A DNA stretch of 6,807 nucleotides from an uncultured Bacteroidales bacterium (GCA_902488725.1 CABTXO010000087.1:1-6807); one strand, 5' to 3'; shown: positions 1-5,678, counted from the first letter of the stretch. A program made the numbers and translations. The notes: generated by a model from the letters alone, not told the origin.

Positions 1-110
1 CGTAGCCGCCCGTGGCTCCGTGAACGGGAGGGGCCCACGCCAACGGCATGGAAGGGATAGCCCCGAAGGGGCGTACCGGTCCGGAGGCTCCCTCCGCTCC
101 ACCGGAAAGG
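1..110. other. GC-rich inverted-repeat region, no gene seen
   Basis: This stretch lies beyond the tsf terminator and I see no credible coding region in it. It is dense in short inverted repeats: GCCCC-GAA-GGGGC at 60-72, CGGAGG-CTC-CCTCCG at 82-96, and an enclosing CCGGT (76-80) with ACCGG (101-105). In addition GGCCCACGCC at 32-41 is the perfect reverse complement of GGCGTGGGCC at 126-135, which lies inside the neighbouring terminator hairpin. The block could be an intergenic palindromic repeat, part of a structured RNA, or the trailer of a gene to the left of the window. I do not recognise it as a known RNA family. Confidence 0.4.
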
Positions 111-111
111 C

Positions 112-145
112 AAAAAAACCGGGGCGGCGTGGGCCGTCCCGGTTT
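112..145 (-). terminator. Intrinsic terminator of the rplM-rpsI-rpsB-tsf operon
   Basis: Read on the minus strand, ACCGGG pairs with CCCGGT (138-143 with 118-123). One mismatch follows, then CGGC pairs with GCCG (133-136 with 125-128) around a four-base loop at 129-132. A run of seven T follows directly (plus-strand A at 112-118). A GC-rich stem plus U-tract about 20 nt after the tsf stop is a textbook rho-independent terminator. The U-tract exists only on the minus strand, so it acts in that direction. Confidence 0.9.
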
Positions 146-150
146 CATGC

Positions 151-166
151 TCCTGCACGTGCAGGA
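151..166. repeat. Perfect 16-bp palindrome after the tsf stop
   Basis: TCCTGCACGTGCAGGA is identical to its own reverse complement and abuts the tsf stop codon. As RNA it could form a six-base-pair stem with a four-base loop just ahead of the main terminator. It might be a pause or stability hairpin, or a protein-binding site. No U-tract follows it, so it is not a terminator by itself. Confidence 0.6.
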
Positions 167-1000
167 TCAGTCGTTCAGGGAGAATCTGCGGAAAGCCATG
201 ACTTTCGCATCCTTGTCCGCCGCATGGATATATTCAGCGACAGAAACTTTGGCATCCCAGATGAACTCCTGCTCTTCGAGCGTCTGCTCCTTGAAGAACT
301 TCTGGAGCTTGCCCTTCGCAATGTTGTCGAGCATCGCCTCCGGCTTGCCGGCCATCTTCGGATCCTCGAGCATCTGCTGCTTGAACATCGCCATTTCCTT
401 CTCGACGGCATCCTTCGGGCAGTCATCCTTGGACACGGAGATCGGATTCATCGCAGTCACCTGCTGCGCCACATTCTTGCCGATTTCTTCGGGAACTTCC
501 TTGTTGAAAGCAACGATGGAAGCAACCTTCGAGTTGTTGTGCACGTACTGGGCAATGAAAGGAGCCTCCAAGGTAGAATAATAGACCAGAAGATGCTTCT
601 CGCCCGTCTTGCCGGTCTGCGCGGAAATCTCCTCCTCGACGGTGTGACCGTTGGAGCACTTGCAAGCCTTGAGGGCCTCCAGGTCGGCGGGGAAGTTCGC
701 GATGGCGGCATCGGCGACCTCTTCCGCCAGCGCCTTGAAGTCAGGAGTTGCAGACACGAAGTCCGTCTCGCAGCCCAGGCACACGAGGATAGCCTTCCCT
801 CCGTTCACACGGATCAGGACAGCGCCTTCGGTAGTCTCCCGGTCGGCCCGCTTGGCCGCTACGAGTTTTCCTTTCTCGCGGATGATTTCCACTGCCCTGT
901 CGAAATCGCCGTTTGCCTCGGTGAGGGCATTCTTGCAATCCATCATGCCGGCACTGGTCATCTTGCGTAATTTCATTACGTCTTGTGCTTTAATTGCCAT
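167..1000 (-). CDS. tsf: Translation elongation factor Ts (EF-Ts)
   Basis: EF-Ts is the guanine-nucleotide exchange factor that recycles EF-Tu from the GDP to the GTP form in the cytosol. The 277-aa product begins with the UBA-like domain (about residues 4-45, with the family-typical LRKMTSAGMMDCKNAL at 11-26). The diagnostic TDFV motif is at 79-82 within CETDFVS. The C-terminal part carries the family pattern DNIAKGKLQKFFKE (225-238) and ends FRRFSLND. The length is close to E. coli EF-Ts (about 283 aa); from memory, Bacteroides versions are longer. It lies 18 nt after rpsB and is the last gene of the r-protein operon, directly before a terminator. The ATG at 1000 gives the conserved MAIKAQDV start. 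The leader is A/T-rich with no Shine-Dalgarno, as usual in Bacteroidota. Confidence 0.97.
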   Translation of the reverse strand: MAIKAQDVMKLRKMTSAGMMDCKNALTEANGDFDRAVEIIREKGKLVAAKRADRETTEGAVLIRVNGGKAILVCLGCETDFVSATPDFKALAEEVADAAIANFPADLEALKACKCSNGHTVEEEISAQTGKTGEKHLLVYYSTLEAPFIAQYVHNNSKVASIVAFNKEVPEEIGKNVAQQVTAMNPISVSKDDCPKDAVEKEMAMFKQQMLEDPKMAGKPEAMLDNIAKGKLQKFFKEQTLEEQEFIWDAKVSVAEYIHAADKDAKVMAFRRFSLND

Positions 1001-1018
1001 AACTAATTCTGTTTAAAA

Positions 1019-1981
1019 TTATTCAGCTGTAGGTGCTTCGGATTCGGCCTCGGGAGCCTCTTCCAGCTTCCTGGCGGGCGCCTTCCGCGGGCCTGCCTTC
1101 CGGACGGGCTTCTCTTCCCCGGGATCTTCGTCAGCCAATTTCTCGGCTTCGGCAACCTCTTCGGTCTCTTCTTCCGCTTCCGCCTCTACGTCCACGGGCT
1201 TGGCACCTCTGCGGGAGCGGAGACGCTTGCCGGCAGGACGGGTCGGGCGCTCTCCCTCCGCATTCTCTTCGTCGCCTTCTTTCTCCTTTTCGAGTTTCCG
1301 CTCGCCGAGACCCTCTTCGATGGCCTTGCAGAGGATGTTCACGATGAGTTCGATCGACTTCCGTTCGTCGTCGTTGGCCGGTATCACATAATCAATCGGG
1401 CTGGGATCGCAACATGTGTCAACCATTGCAAATACCGGGATGTTGAGGCGGTTGGCCTCCTTGACGGCGTTGGCTTCCTTCTGGATGTCAACGACGAAAA
1501 TCGCCGAAGGAAGACGGCTCATGTCCTTGATGGAGCCGAGGTTCTTCTCAAGCTTTTCCCTTTGACGGTCCACCTGCAGACGCTCGCGCTTGGCGAGTTT
1601 CTCGAAGGTGCCGTCCTCTTTCATCTTGTCGATGGTGTTCATTTTCTTGATCGCCTTGCGGATGGTGGGGAAGTTCGTAAGCATTCCGCCCGCCCAACGC
1701 TCGGTGATCGAAGGCATGCCGACTGCCGTAGCCTTCTCGGAAACAAGCTCTTTCGCTTGTTTCTTCGTGGCGACGAACAGAATCTTGCGGCCTGAGCGCG
1801 CAAGCTCTTTCATTGCCTCGGCAGCCTCGTCTATCTTGACGATGGTCTTGTGCAGGTCAATGATGTGGATCCCGTTTTTCTGGTCGAAAATGTAAGGGGC
1901 CATTTTGGGATTCCATTTCCTGGCCAAGTGGCCGAAGTGGACACCTGCATCAAGAAGTTCTTGGAAATTTGTACGTGGCAT
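1019..1981 (-). CDS. rpsB: 30S ribosomal protein S2 with long charged C-terminal tail
   Basis: S2 binds late in 30S assembly at the head-body junction, near S1. The 320-aa product has the S2 core at residues 1-227: AGVHFGHLARKWNPKMAPYI (12-31), NGIHIIDLHKT (36-46), FVATKKQAKELV (69-80), ERWAGGMLTNF (94-104), and PIDYVIPANDD (195-205). E. coli S2 is about 241 aa; here roughly 93 extra residues (228-320) form a low-complexity tail rich in Glu, Ala, Lys and Arg. The tail contains a basic patch GKRLRSRRGAKP (251-262) between acidic stretches. It continues in frame with no frameshift and stops at TAA, so I read it as real and probably disordered. The ATG at 1981 follows an A-rich leader lacking Shine-Dalgarno. 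A 213-nt gap separates it from rpsI, and 18 nt separate it from tsf. Confidence 0.97.
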   Translation of the reverse strand: MPRTNFQELLDAGVHFGHLARKWNPKMAPYIFDQKNGIHIIDLHKTIVKIDEAAEAMKELARSGRKILFVATKKQAKELVSEKATAVGMPSITERWAGGMLTNFPTIRKAIKKMNTIDKMKEDGTFEKLAKRERLQVDRQREKLEKNLGSIKDMSRLPSAIFVVDIQKEANAVKEANRLNIPVFAMVDTCCDPSPIDYVIPANDDERKSIELIVNILCKAIEEGLGERKLEKEKEGDEENAEGERPTRPAGKRLRSRRGAKPVDVEAEAEEETEEVAEAEKLADEDPGEEKPVRKAGPRKAPARKLEEAPEAESEAPTAE

Positions 1982-2194
1982 TTCAATTGTAATTTTCTGG
2001 TTTTACTATCCCTCAGGCGGTTTGCCGTGCGCCTTTCAGGCTCTTTTCTTCAATCCGGAGCAATGACCTTGTCAGTCTCCTGGATTTTCCGCAGTCTCGG
2101 CAATCTCGTGGCAGTCGTGGTGAATTCGCATCCGCTACAGGTCCACAGGATTTGTCGAACCGGACTGTGCGTAATGTCAACCGGTCGTGTAAGA
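1982..2194 (-). promoter_or_regulatory. Long rpsI-rpsB intergenic leader, possible S2 regulatory RNA
   Basis: This 213-nt gap sits inside an operon whose other translation genes are only 8 and 18 nt apart. I see no conserved ORF, no TAnnTTTG box on the minus strand and no terminator. Local complementarity includes GTCC (2141-2144) with GGAC (2162-2165), AGGC (2038-2041) with GCCT (2031-2034), and GGCG (2016-2019) with CGCC (2030-2033). A hairpin CTTAC (2201-2205) with GTAAG (2189-2193) straddles the rpsI stop. The final 20 nt before rpsB are A/U-rich. r-protein mRNA leaders that bind their own product are common, and S2 leaders regulating rpsB-tsf are known in other phyla. A regulatory role here is inference. 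Confidence 0.4.
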
Positions 2195-2584
2195 CTAACG
2201 CTTACTGAACTGGAAGCGTTTGCGTGCGCCAGGCTGACCAGGTTTCTTCCGCTCGACTTCGCGCGGATCGCGGGTGAGGAAGCCTTCGGCTTTCAGTGCG
2301 GAGCGGTAAGCCTCTCTATCCAGATCGCTCAGGGCGCGGGATATTCCGAGTCTGATGGCTTCTGCCTGGCCTTTGATGCCTCCACCGACGATGTTCACCT
2401 TCACGTCAAACTGACCTTCCGTCTTCGTCACTGCAAAGGGCTGGTTCACGATGTACCGGAGCGCATCCTCCTTGAAGTAGTCTTCGAGGGTGCGGTCGTT
2501 GATCGTGACGTTGCCTTTTCCAGCTGAAAGATACACGCGAGCGACGGCTGATTTACGTCTTCCAAGGGCGTTTTTCTGTTCCAT
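2195..2584 (-). CDS. rpsI: 30S ribosomal protein S9
   Basis: S9 sits in the head of the 30S subunit, and its C-terminal tail reaches toward the P-site tRNA. The 129-aa product has the N-terminal [12 protein letters not shown] (8-19), the S9 signature [19 protein letters not shown] (67-85), and the very basic C-terminus [19 protein letters not shown] with the near-invariant terminal SKR. The length matches the family (about 130 aa). It starts 8 nt after the rplM stop, the standard L13-S9 pairing, so the two are surely co-transcribed. No Shine-Dalgarno precedes the ATG; translational coupling to rplM is likely. Confidence 0.98.
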   Translation of the reverse strand: MEQKNALGRRKSAVARVYLSAGKGNVTINDRTLEDYFKEDALRYIVNQPFAVTKTEGQFDVKVNIVGGGIKGQAEAIRLGISRALSDLDREAYRSALKAEGFLTRDPREVERKKPGQPGARKRFQFSKR

Positions 2585-2592
2585 TTGCGCTG

Positions 2593-3045
2593 CTAGATTT
2601 CGTTCAACTTAATAACTTTGGGTTGCTGTGCCTGGTGCGGGTGCTCGGGACCTGCGTAAACGAACAGGTTGCCGATGAGCTTGTCACCAAGACGGGTCTT
2701 CGGAAGCATTCCTTTGACGGATCTCCGGACCAGTTCAGCGGGTCTTTTCGCGAGAATCTCCTTCGGCGTGGTGAAACGCTGGCCACCCGGGTAACCGGTG
2801 TAGCGAACGTAGACACGGTCGGTCATCTTCTTCCCTTTGAGCGCCACCTTCTCGGCGTTGACCACGATGACGTTGTCACCGCAGTCCACGTGAGGCGTGT
2901 AGCCCGGCTTGGTCTTGCCCCGGAGGACAAGCGCGACCCTGGAAGCAAGACGTCCGAGCGCCAGATCTGTCGCATCGATAACGACCCACTCTTTCTTTAC
3001 GGTCGCCTTGTTCAGGGAGACCGTTTTGTAGCTAAGTGTGTCCAC
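2593..3045 (-). CDS. rplM: 50S ribosomal protein L13 (GTG start proposed)
   Basis: L13 is an early-assembly protein of the 50S subunit. From the GTG at 3045 the product is 150 aa and begins [20 protein letters not shown], the pattern I know for Bacteroidota L13. Family motifs include [12 protein letters not shown] (24-35), [15 protein letters not shown] (52-66), YTGYPGGQR (82-90), KGMLPK (111-116) and [10 protein letters not shown] (135-144). The frame is open upstream to ATGs at 3093 and 3117, which would add 16 or 24 residues. These extra residues do not look like L13, and the ATG at 3117 lies upstream of the predicted -7 box. I therefore prefer GTG, with ATG 3093 as the alternative. It is the first gene of the rplM-rpsI-rpsB-tsf operon. 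Confidence 0.93.
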   Translation of the reverse strand: MDTLSYKTVSLNKATVKKEWVVIDATDLALGRLASRVALVLRGKTKPGYTPHVDCGDNVIVVNAEKVALKGKKMTDRVYVRYTGYPGGQRFTTPKEILAKRPAELVRRSVKGMLPKTRLGDKLIGNLFVYAGPEHPHQAQQPKVIKLNEI

Positions 3046-3078
3046 TGTCTTGATCTTTAATGGTTTAACATAATAATT

Positions 3079-3105
3079 GCGATCCCTACACATGATAGGG
3101 GTCGC
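3079..3105. repeat. Inverted repeat at rplM promoter/leader
   Basis: GCGATCCCTA (3079-3088) and TAGGGGTCGC (3096-3105) are inverted with one mismatch around the seven-base centre CACATGA. The repeat starts at the last base of the predicted rplM -7 box and spans the likely transcription start. It could be an operator on DNA or contribute to an mRNA hairpin. On the minus-strand RNA the one mismatch is a C-A pair. Confidence 0.55.
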
Positions 3106-3136
3106 AAAAGTAAGCATTTTTCCAATTTTTTACAAA
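3105..3136 (-). promoter_or_regulatory. Bacteroidota-type promoter for the rplM operon
   Basis: On the minus strand TTTG (3136-3133) is followed after 20 bp by TACTTTTG (3112-3105). This matches the Bacteroides consensus of a -33 TTTG and a -7 TAnnTTTG with roughly 19-21 bp between them. It lies directly after the pfkA stop codon. Transcription would start near 3098, giving a leader of about 50 nt to the GTG at 3045. It is the best full promoter match in the window and suits a highly expressed ribosomal operon. Confidence 0.75.
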
Positions 3137-3137
3137 T

Positions 3138-4118
3138 CTAGATGGAAAGAACCGCGAGCACGTTGACCAACTCTTTGTCGATCGGCTTGTCCTTCTTGAT
3201 GGCCTTGTTGATCGGCACATAGACGATCCGGCAGTCGTCAATGCCGATCATGATGTTGCGCTGCCCCTCCTGCAGGGCCTCGATGCAGGCGTAGCCGAGA
3301 CGACTCGCCAGAATGCGGTCGTAGGCGGACGGGCGGCCGCCCCGCTGCAGATGGCCGAGAATGCTCACGCGCACGTCGTACTGGGGATATTCCTTCCGTA
3401 CGCGCTCGGCATAGTGCATCGCACCCCCGTCCTTCGGACTTTCCGAAACGATCACGATGGAACTGTTCTTGCTCTTGCGGAAGCCGTGCCCGATGAACCG
3501 CTCCAGCTGGTCGATGTCGGTCTTGTCCTCCGGAATGATGGCCGCCTCCGCCCCTGCGGCGATCGCGCTGTTCTGCGCCAGGAAGCCTGCGTCCCGTCCC
3601 ATCACCTCGACGAAGAAGATGCGGTCGTGCGAGGTGGCGGTGTCGCGGATCTTGTCCACGCAGTCCACGATCGTGTTCAGCGCGGTGTCGTAGCCGATGG
3701 TGGAATCCGTTCCGTACAGATCGTTGTCGATGGTGCCGGGCAGGCCGATGACCGGGATGTCGTATTCCCGGGCGAAATCCTGGGCACCGGCAAGGGAGCC
3801 GTTGCCGCCGATGACGATGATGGCGTCCACCCTGAACTTGACCAGATTTTCATAAGCGGCCTTGCGCCCTTCCGGCGTCCGGAACGCCTCGCTCCGCGCG
3901 GTTTTGAGGATGGTCCCGCCCCGCTGGATCGTGTTGCTGACGCTCTCGGTGGTCAATTCCTTGAATTCACCATTGATCAGTCCTTCGAAGCCCCGGTAGA
4001 TTCCGTACACCTTCCAGCCGTTGTAGATGGCGGTGCGGGTCACGGCCCGGATCGCGGCATTCATTCCGGGGGCATCCCCACCGCTGGTCAAGACTCCGAT
4101 TGTTTTGATCTCTTTCAT
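3138..4118 (-). CDS. pfkA: 6-phosphofructokinase, ATP-type
   Basis: The enzyme phosphorylates fructose 6-phosphate to fructose 1,6-bisphosphate, the committed step of glycolysis, as a cytosolic tetramer. The 326-aa product (E. coli 320) carries [19 protein letters not shown] (8-26), IGGNGS (103-108), [12 protein letters not shown] (127-138, catalytic base D131), [10 protein letters not shown] (171-180) and [13 protein letters not shown] (256-268). Gly107 and PGTIDND (not PKTIDND) point to ATP rather than pyrophosphate as donor. Odd point: the usual GGDGS is GGNGS, so the Asp that helps bind Mg-ATP in E. coli (Asp103) is Asn106. The ATG at 4118 gives the family N-terminus [14 protein letters not shown]. 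An in-frame ATG at 4292 would overlap dusB and adds unrelated sequence. No terminator separates it from rplM. Confidence 0.96.
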   Translation of the reverse strand: MKEIKTIGVLTSGGDAPGMNAAIRAVTRTAIYNGWKVYGIYRGFEGLINGEFKELTTESVSNTIQRGGTILKTARSEAFRTPEGRKAAYENLVKFRVDAIIVIGGNGSLAGAQDFAREYDIPVIGLPGTIDNDLYGTDSTIGYDTALNTIVDCVDKIRDTATSHDRIFFVEVMGRDAGFLAQNSAIAAGAEAAIIPEDKTDIDQLERFIGHGFRKSKNSSIVIVSESPKDGGAMHYAERVRKEYPQYDVRVSILGHLQRGGRPSAYDRILASRLGYACIEALQEGQRNIMIGIDDCRIVYVPINKAIKKDKPIDKELVNVLAVLSI

Positions 4119-4139
4119 GTCCGTTCTATAATATCCTTG

Positions 4140-4147
4140 CAAAAATA
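4140..4147 (-). promoter_or_regulatory. pfkA -7 box
   Basis: TATTTTTG on the minus strand (4147 to 4140) fits TAnnTTTG exactly. Transcription would start about 15 nt before the pfkA ATG. I see no good -33 TTTG at the right distance, which would fall inside dusB, so this is a partial match. Confidence 0.5.
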
Positions 4148-4148
4148 G

Positions 4149-4156
4149 TAAATTTG
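4149..4156 (+). promoter_or_regulatory. dusB -7 box
   Basis: TAAATTTG fits TAnnTTTG and ends 8 nt before the dusB ATG, so the transcript would have almost no leader. It is separated by a single base from the oppositely oriented pfkA -7 box. No clear -33 TTTG is seen upstream. Confidence 0.5.
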
Positions 4157-4164
4157 CCGGGAAT

Positions 4165-5214
4165 ATGAAGATCGGAAACATAGACTTGGGCGATAAGCCG
4201 GTGCTCCTGGCGCCGATGGAGGATGTCACGGACGCCTCGTTCCGCATCCTCTGCCGGGAGCAGGGCGCGGACATGGTGTACACCGAATTCATCCCGGCCG
4301 AAGGCCTGGTCCGCGACGCGAAGAAGGCCCGTGCGAAACTGGTGACTTCGGACGAGGAAGCGCCGGTGGGGATCCAGATCTACGGCAGCGATCCGGACGC
4401 GATGGTCGCGGCGGCGAAGATGGCGGACCGTGCGCCGGAACTTGTGGGCGGCCACGGAGCCGACGTCATCGACATCAATTTCGGCTGCCCGGTGAGCAAG
4501 ATCGCGATCCGGGGCGCAGGCTCCGGCATGATGCGGGAGCCGGACAAGATGGTCCGCATCACGAAGAGCATCGTAGAGGCCGTGGGCAAGCCCGTGACCG
4601 TCAAGACCCGGCTCGGCTGGGACGACAAGTCGAAGATCATCGTGGAGCTGGCCGAGCGGCTGCAGGATGCGGGCATCCAGGCCCTGACGATCCACGGCCG
4701 GACGCGCTGCCAGCTGTACAAGGGAGAAGCCGACTGGACCCTCATCGGGGCCGTCAAGGACAACCCGCGCATGCATATTCCCATCATCGGCAACGGCGAC
4801 ATCACGACCCCGCAGCGGGCGAAAGAAGCGTTCGACCGGTACGGCGTGGACGGCATCATGGTAGCCCGGGCCTCCTTCGGCCATCCCTGGATCTTCCGGG
4901 AGATCAAGGAATATCTCGCCACGGGCACCGAGCTTCCTCCGATGGGCGTCCGGGAGCGGGTGGCCCTCGCCCGGCGACAGTTCGACCTGTCCCTCGCCCT
5001 GAAAGGAGCTCCGCGCGGGGTCTACGAAATGCGCCGCCACCTTTCCTGCTACTTCAAGGGCCTTCCCGACTTCAAGGACACGCGCATCCGCCTCGTCACC
5101 GCCGTCGACCCCGACGAAGTCCGCGCCCTCCTCGACGCCGTCGCCCTCCGCTGGGGCGACACCCCCCTCGACACCGCCAACGTCTATCAAGTCCAGTCCT
5201 TCGGGGCTTCCTGA
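4165..5214 (+). CDS. dusB: tRNA-dihydrouridine synthase, DusB/NifR3 type
   Basis: Dus enzymes use FMN and NAD(P)H to reduce specific uridines in the tRNA D-loop to dihydrouridine. The 349-aa product shows a Dus TIM barrel: [14 protein letters not shown] (14-27, FMN site), MVYTEF (37-42), VGIQIYG (68-74), and [10 protein letters not shown] (103-112) with the catalytic Cys108. Further motifs are TVKTRLGW (145-152), IHGRT (176-180), IIGNGDI (207-213) and [13 protein letters not shown] (232-244). A helical C-terminal domain follows, with residues 285-300 resembling the family's RRHL.CYFKGL stretch. The ATG at 4165 gives the expected [19 protein letters not shown] start. It is divergent from pfkA with 46 bp between. 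Which uridine it modifies cannot be told from sequence. The last 50 or so codons are almost all C-ending, unlike the earlier G/C mix. Confidence 0.95.
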   Translation: MKIGNIDLGDKPVLLAPMEDVTDASFRILCREQGADMVYTEFIPAEGLVRDAKKARAKLVTSDEEAPVGIQIYGSDPDAMVAAAKMADRAPELVGGHGADVIDINFGCPVSKIAIRGAGSGMMREPDKMVRITKSIVEAVGKPVTVKTRLGWDDKSKIIVELAERLQDAGIQALTIHGRTRCQLYKGEADWTLIGAVKDNPRMHIPIIGNGDITTPQRAKEAFDRYGVDGIMVARASFGHPWIFREIKEYLATGTELPPMGVRERVALARRQFDLSLALKGAPRGVYEMRRHLSCYFKGLPDFKDTRIRLVTAVDPDEVRALLDAVALRWGDTPLDTANVYQVQSFGAS

Positions 5215-5219
5215 ATATG

Positions 5220-5237
5220 CCCGGGTGCCCTCCCGGG
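5220..5237 (+). repeat. GC hairpin after dusB, no U-tract
   Basis: CCCGGG (5220-5225) and CCCGGG (5232-5237) form a six-base-pair stem with loop TGCCCT, five bases after the dusB stop. An A/G-rich stretch follows rather than T, so it is not a typical intrinsic terminator. It may be a weak or 3'-stabilising hairpin, leaving open read-through from dusB into the superoxide reductase gene. Confidence 0.45.
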
Positions 5238-5259
5238 AGAAGAAATGGTCTCCTTGGCA

Positions 5260-5284
5260 TTGATTTTGAATGATTCAAAACCAA
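5260..5284. promoter_or_regulatory. Dyad upstream of superoxide reductase, candidate operator
   Basis: TTTTGAAT (5264-5271) and ATTCAAAA (5273-5280) form a perfect inverted repeat around one G. With one mismatched pair it extends to TTG (5260-5262) and CAA (5282-5284), giving a 25-bp imperfect dyad that ends 19 nt before the ATG at 5304. The core TTTGAAT-G-ATTCAAA has the 7-1-7 geometry and the AAT-N-ATT centre seen in Fur/PerR-family boxes. A one-off -7-like TGATTTTG (5261-5268) overlaps it. Regulator identity is inference. Confidence 0.5.
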
Positions 5285-5303
5285 ACAAAATTGACTCAAC
5301 AGC

Positions 5304-5678
5304 ATGAAATTCTACATCTGCCCCCATTGCGGGAACATCATCAACCATTTCCGGGATTCAGGCGTGCGCGTCGTGTGCTGCGGAGCGGAAATGCAGGAAC
5401 TTGTGCCGGAAACGAGCGACGGAGCGACCGAGAAGCATGTGCCGGTCGTGAAAGTTGAAGGAAACAAGGCGACGGTCACGGTCGGTTCCGTGGAACATCC
5501 GATGGTCGAAGCCCACTTCATCAACTGGATCGTCCTCGAAACCGGGCACGGATTCCAGAAGAAGGAGCTGAAGCCCGGCGAAAAACCCGAGGCCGAATTC
5601 CTGCTTCCGGAAGGAGATACGGCGGTCGTCGCCTATGAGTACTGCAACCTGCACGGACTCTGGAAGGCAGAAATCTGA
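5304..5678 (+). CDS. dfx: Desulfoferrodoxin / superoxide reductase (2Fe-SOR)
   Basis: Superoxide reductase reduces superoxide to hydrogen peroxide without releasing oxygen, a defence typical of anaerobes. The 124-aa cytosolic protein has both iron centres. The N-terminal desulforedoxin-like domain has Cys6, Cys9, Cys25 and Cys26 (C-x2-C-x15-CC). The C-terminal SOR domain has EKH (43-45), HPMVEAH (65-71) and CNLHGLW (114-120), supplying His45, His65, His71, His117 and Cys114 for the Fe(His)4Cys site. The active-site Glu43 and Lys44 are present. The length is normal for class I enzymes (about 125 aa). No signal peptide. It lies 89 nt after dusB, with a candidate operator before it and a terminator after it, so it is probably its own stress-responsive unit. 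The electron donor (a rubredoxin) is not in the window. Confidence 0.96.
   Translation: MKFYICPHCGNIINHFRDSGVRVVCCGAEMQELVPETSDGATEKHVPVVKVEGNKATVTVGSVEHPMVEAHFINWIVLETGHGFQKKELKPGEKPEAEFLLPEGDTAVVAYEYCNLHGLWKAEI

Noticed and set aside
20..970. A 316-codon plus-strand open frame across tsf
   Set aside because: It runs through the tsf terminator hairpin and opposite the conserved EF-Ts gene; the composition is antisense-like.
2086..2135. Short open frame with a Cys-x2-Cys pattern in the rpsI-rpsB gap (minus strand)
   Set aside because: The start codon is not clear, length and composition are not protein-like, and the pattern is too short to support a zinc-binding peptide.
2148..2161. GGTTCGACAAATCC on the minus strand, resembling a tRNA T-arm
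   Set aside because: The loop is too long and there is no acceptor stem, anticodon arm or CCA context around it.
1850..2527. A 225-codon plus-strand open frame spanning the rpsB-rpsI gap
   Set aside because: It overlaps both S2 and S9 genes antisense and shows no domain, promoter box or conserved start.
3351..4148. A 265-codon plus-strand open frame opposite pfkA
   Set aside because: It is a shadow of pfkA; the protein is Val/Asp/Gly-rich without motifs.
4119..4292. N-terminal extension of PfkA from an ATG at 4292
   Set aside because: The extra 58 residues are antisense to dusB, unlike any PFK N-terminus; the ATG at 4118 gives the exact family start.
4126..5190. A 354-codon open frame on the minus strand opposite dusB
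   Set aside because: It is the antisense shadow of a well-conserved Dus gene in GC-rich DNA; its translation is Asp/Arg/Val/Gly-rich with no family motif.
5220..5237. CCCGGG hairpin as a dusB terminator
   Set aside because: There is no T-run after the stem, unlike the two clear terminators in the window, so I list it only as a hairpin.
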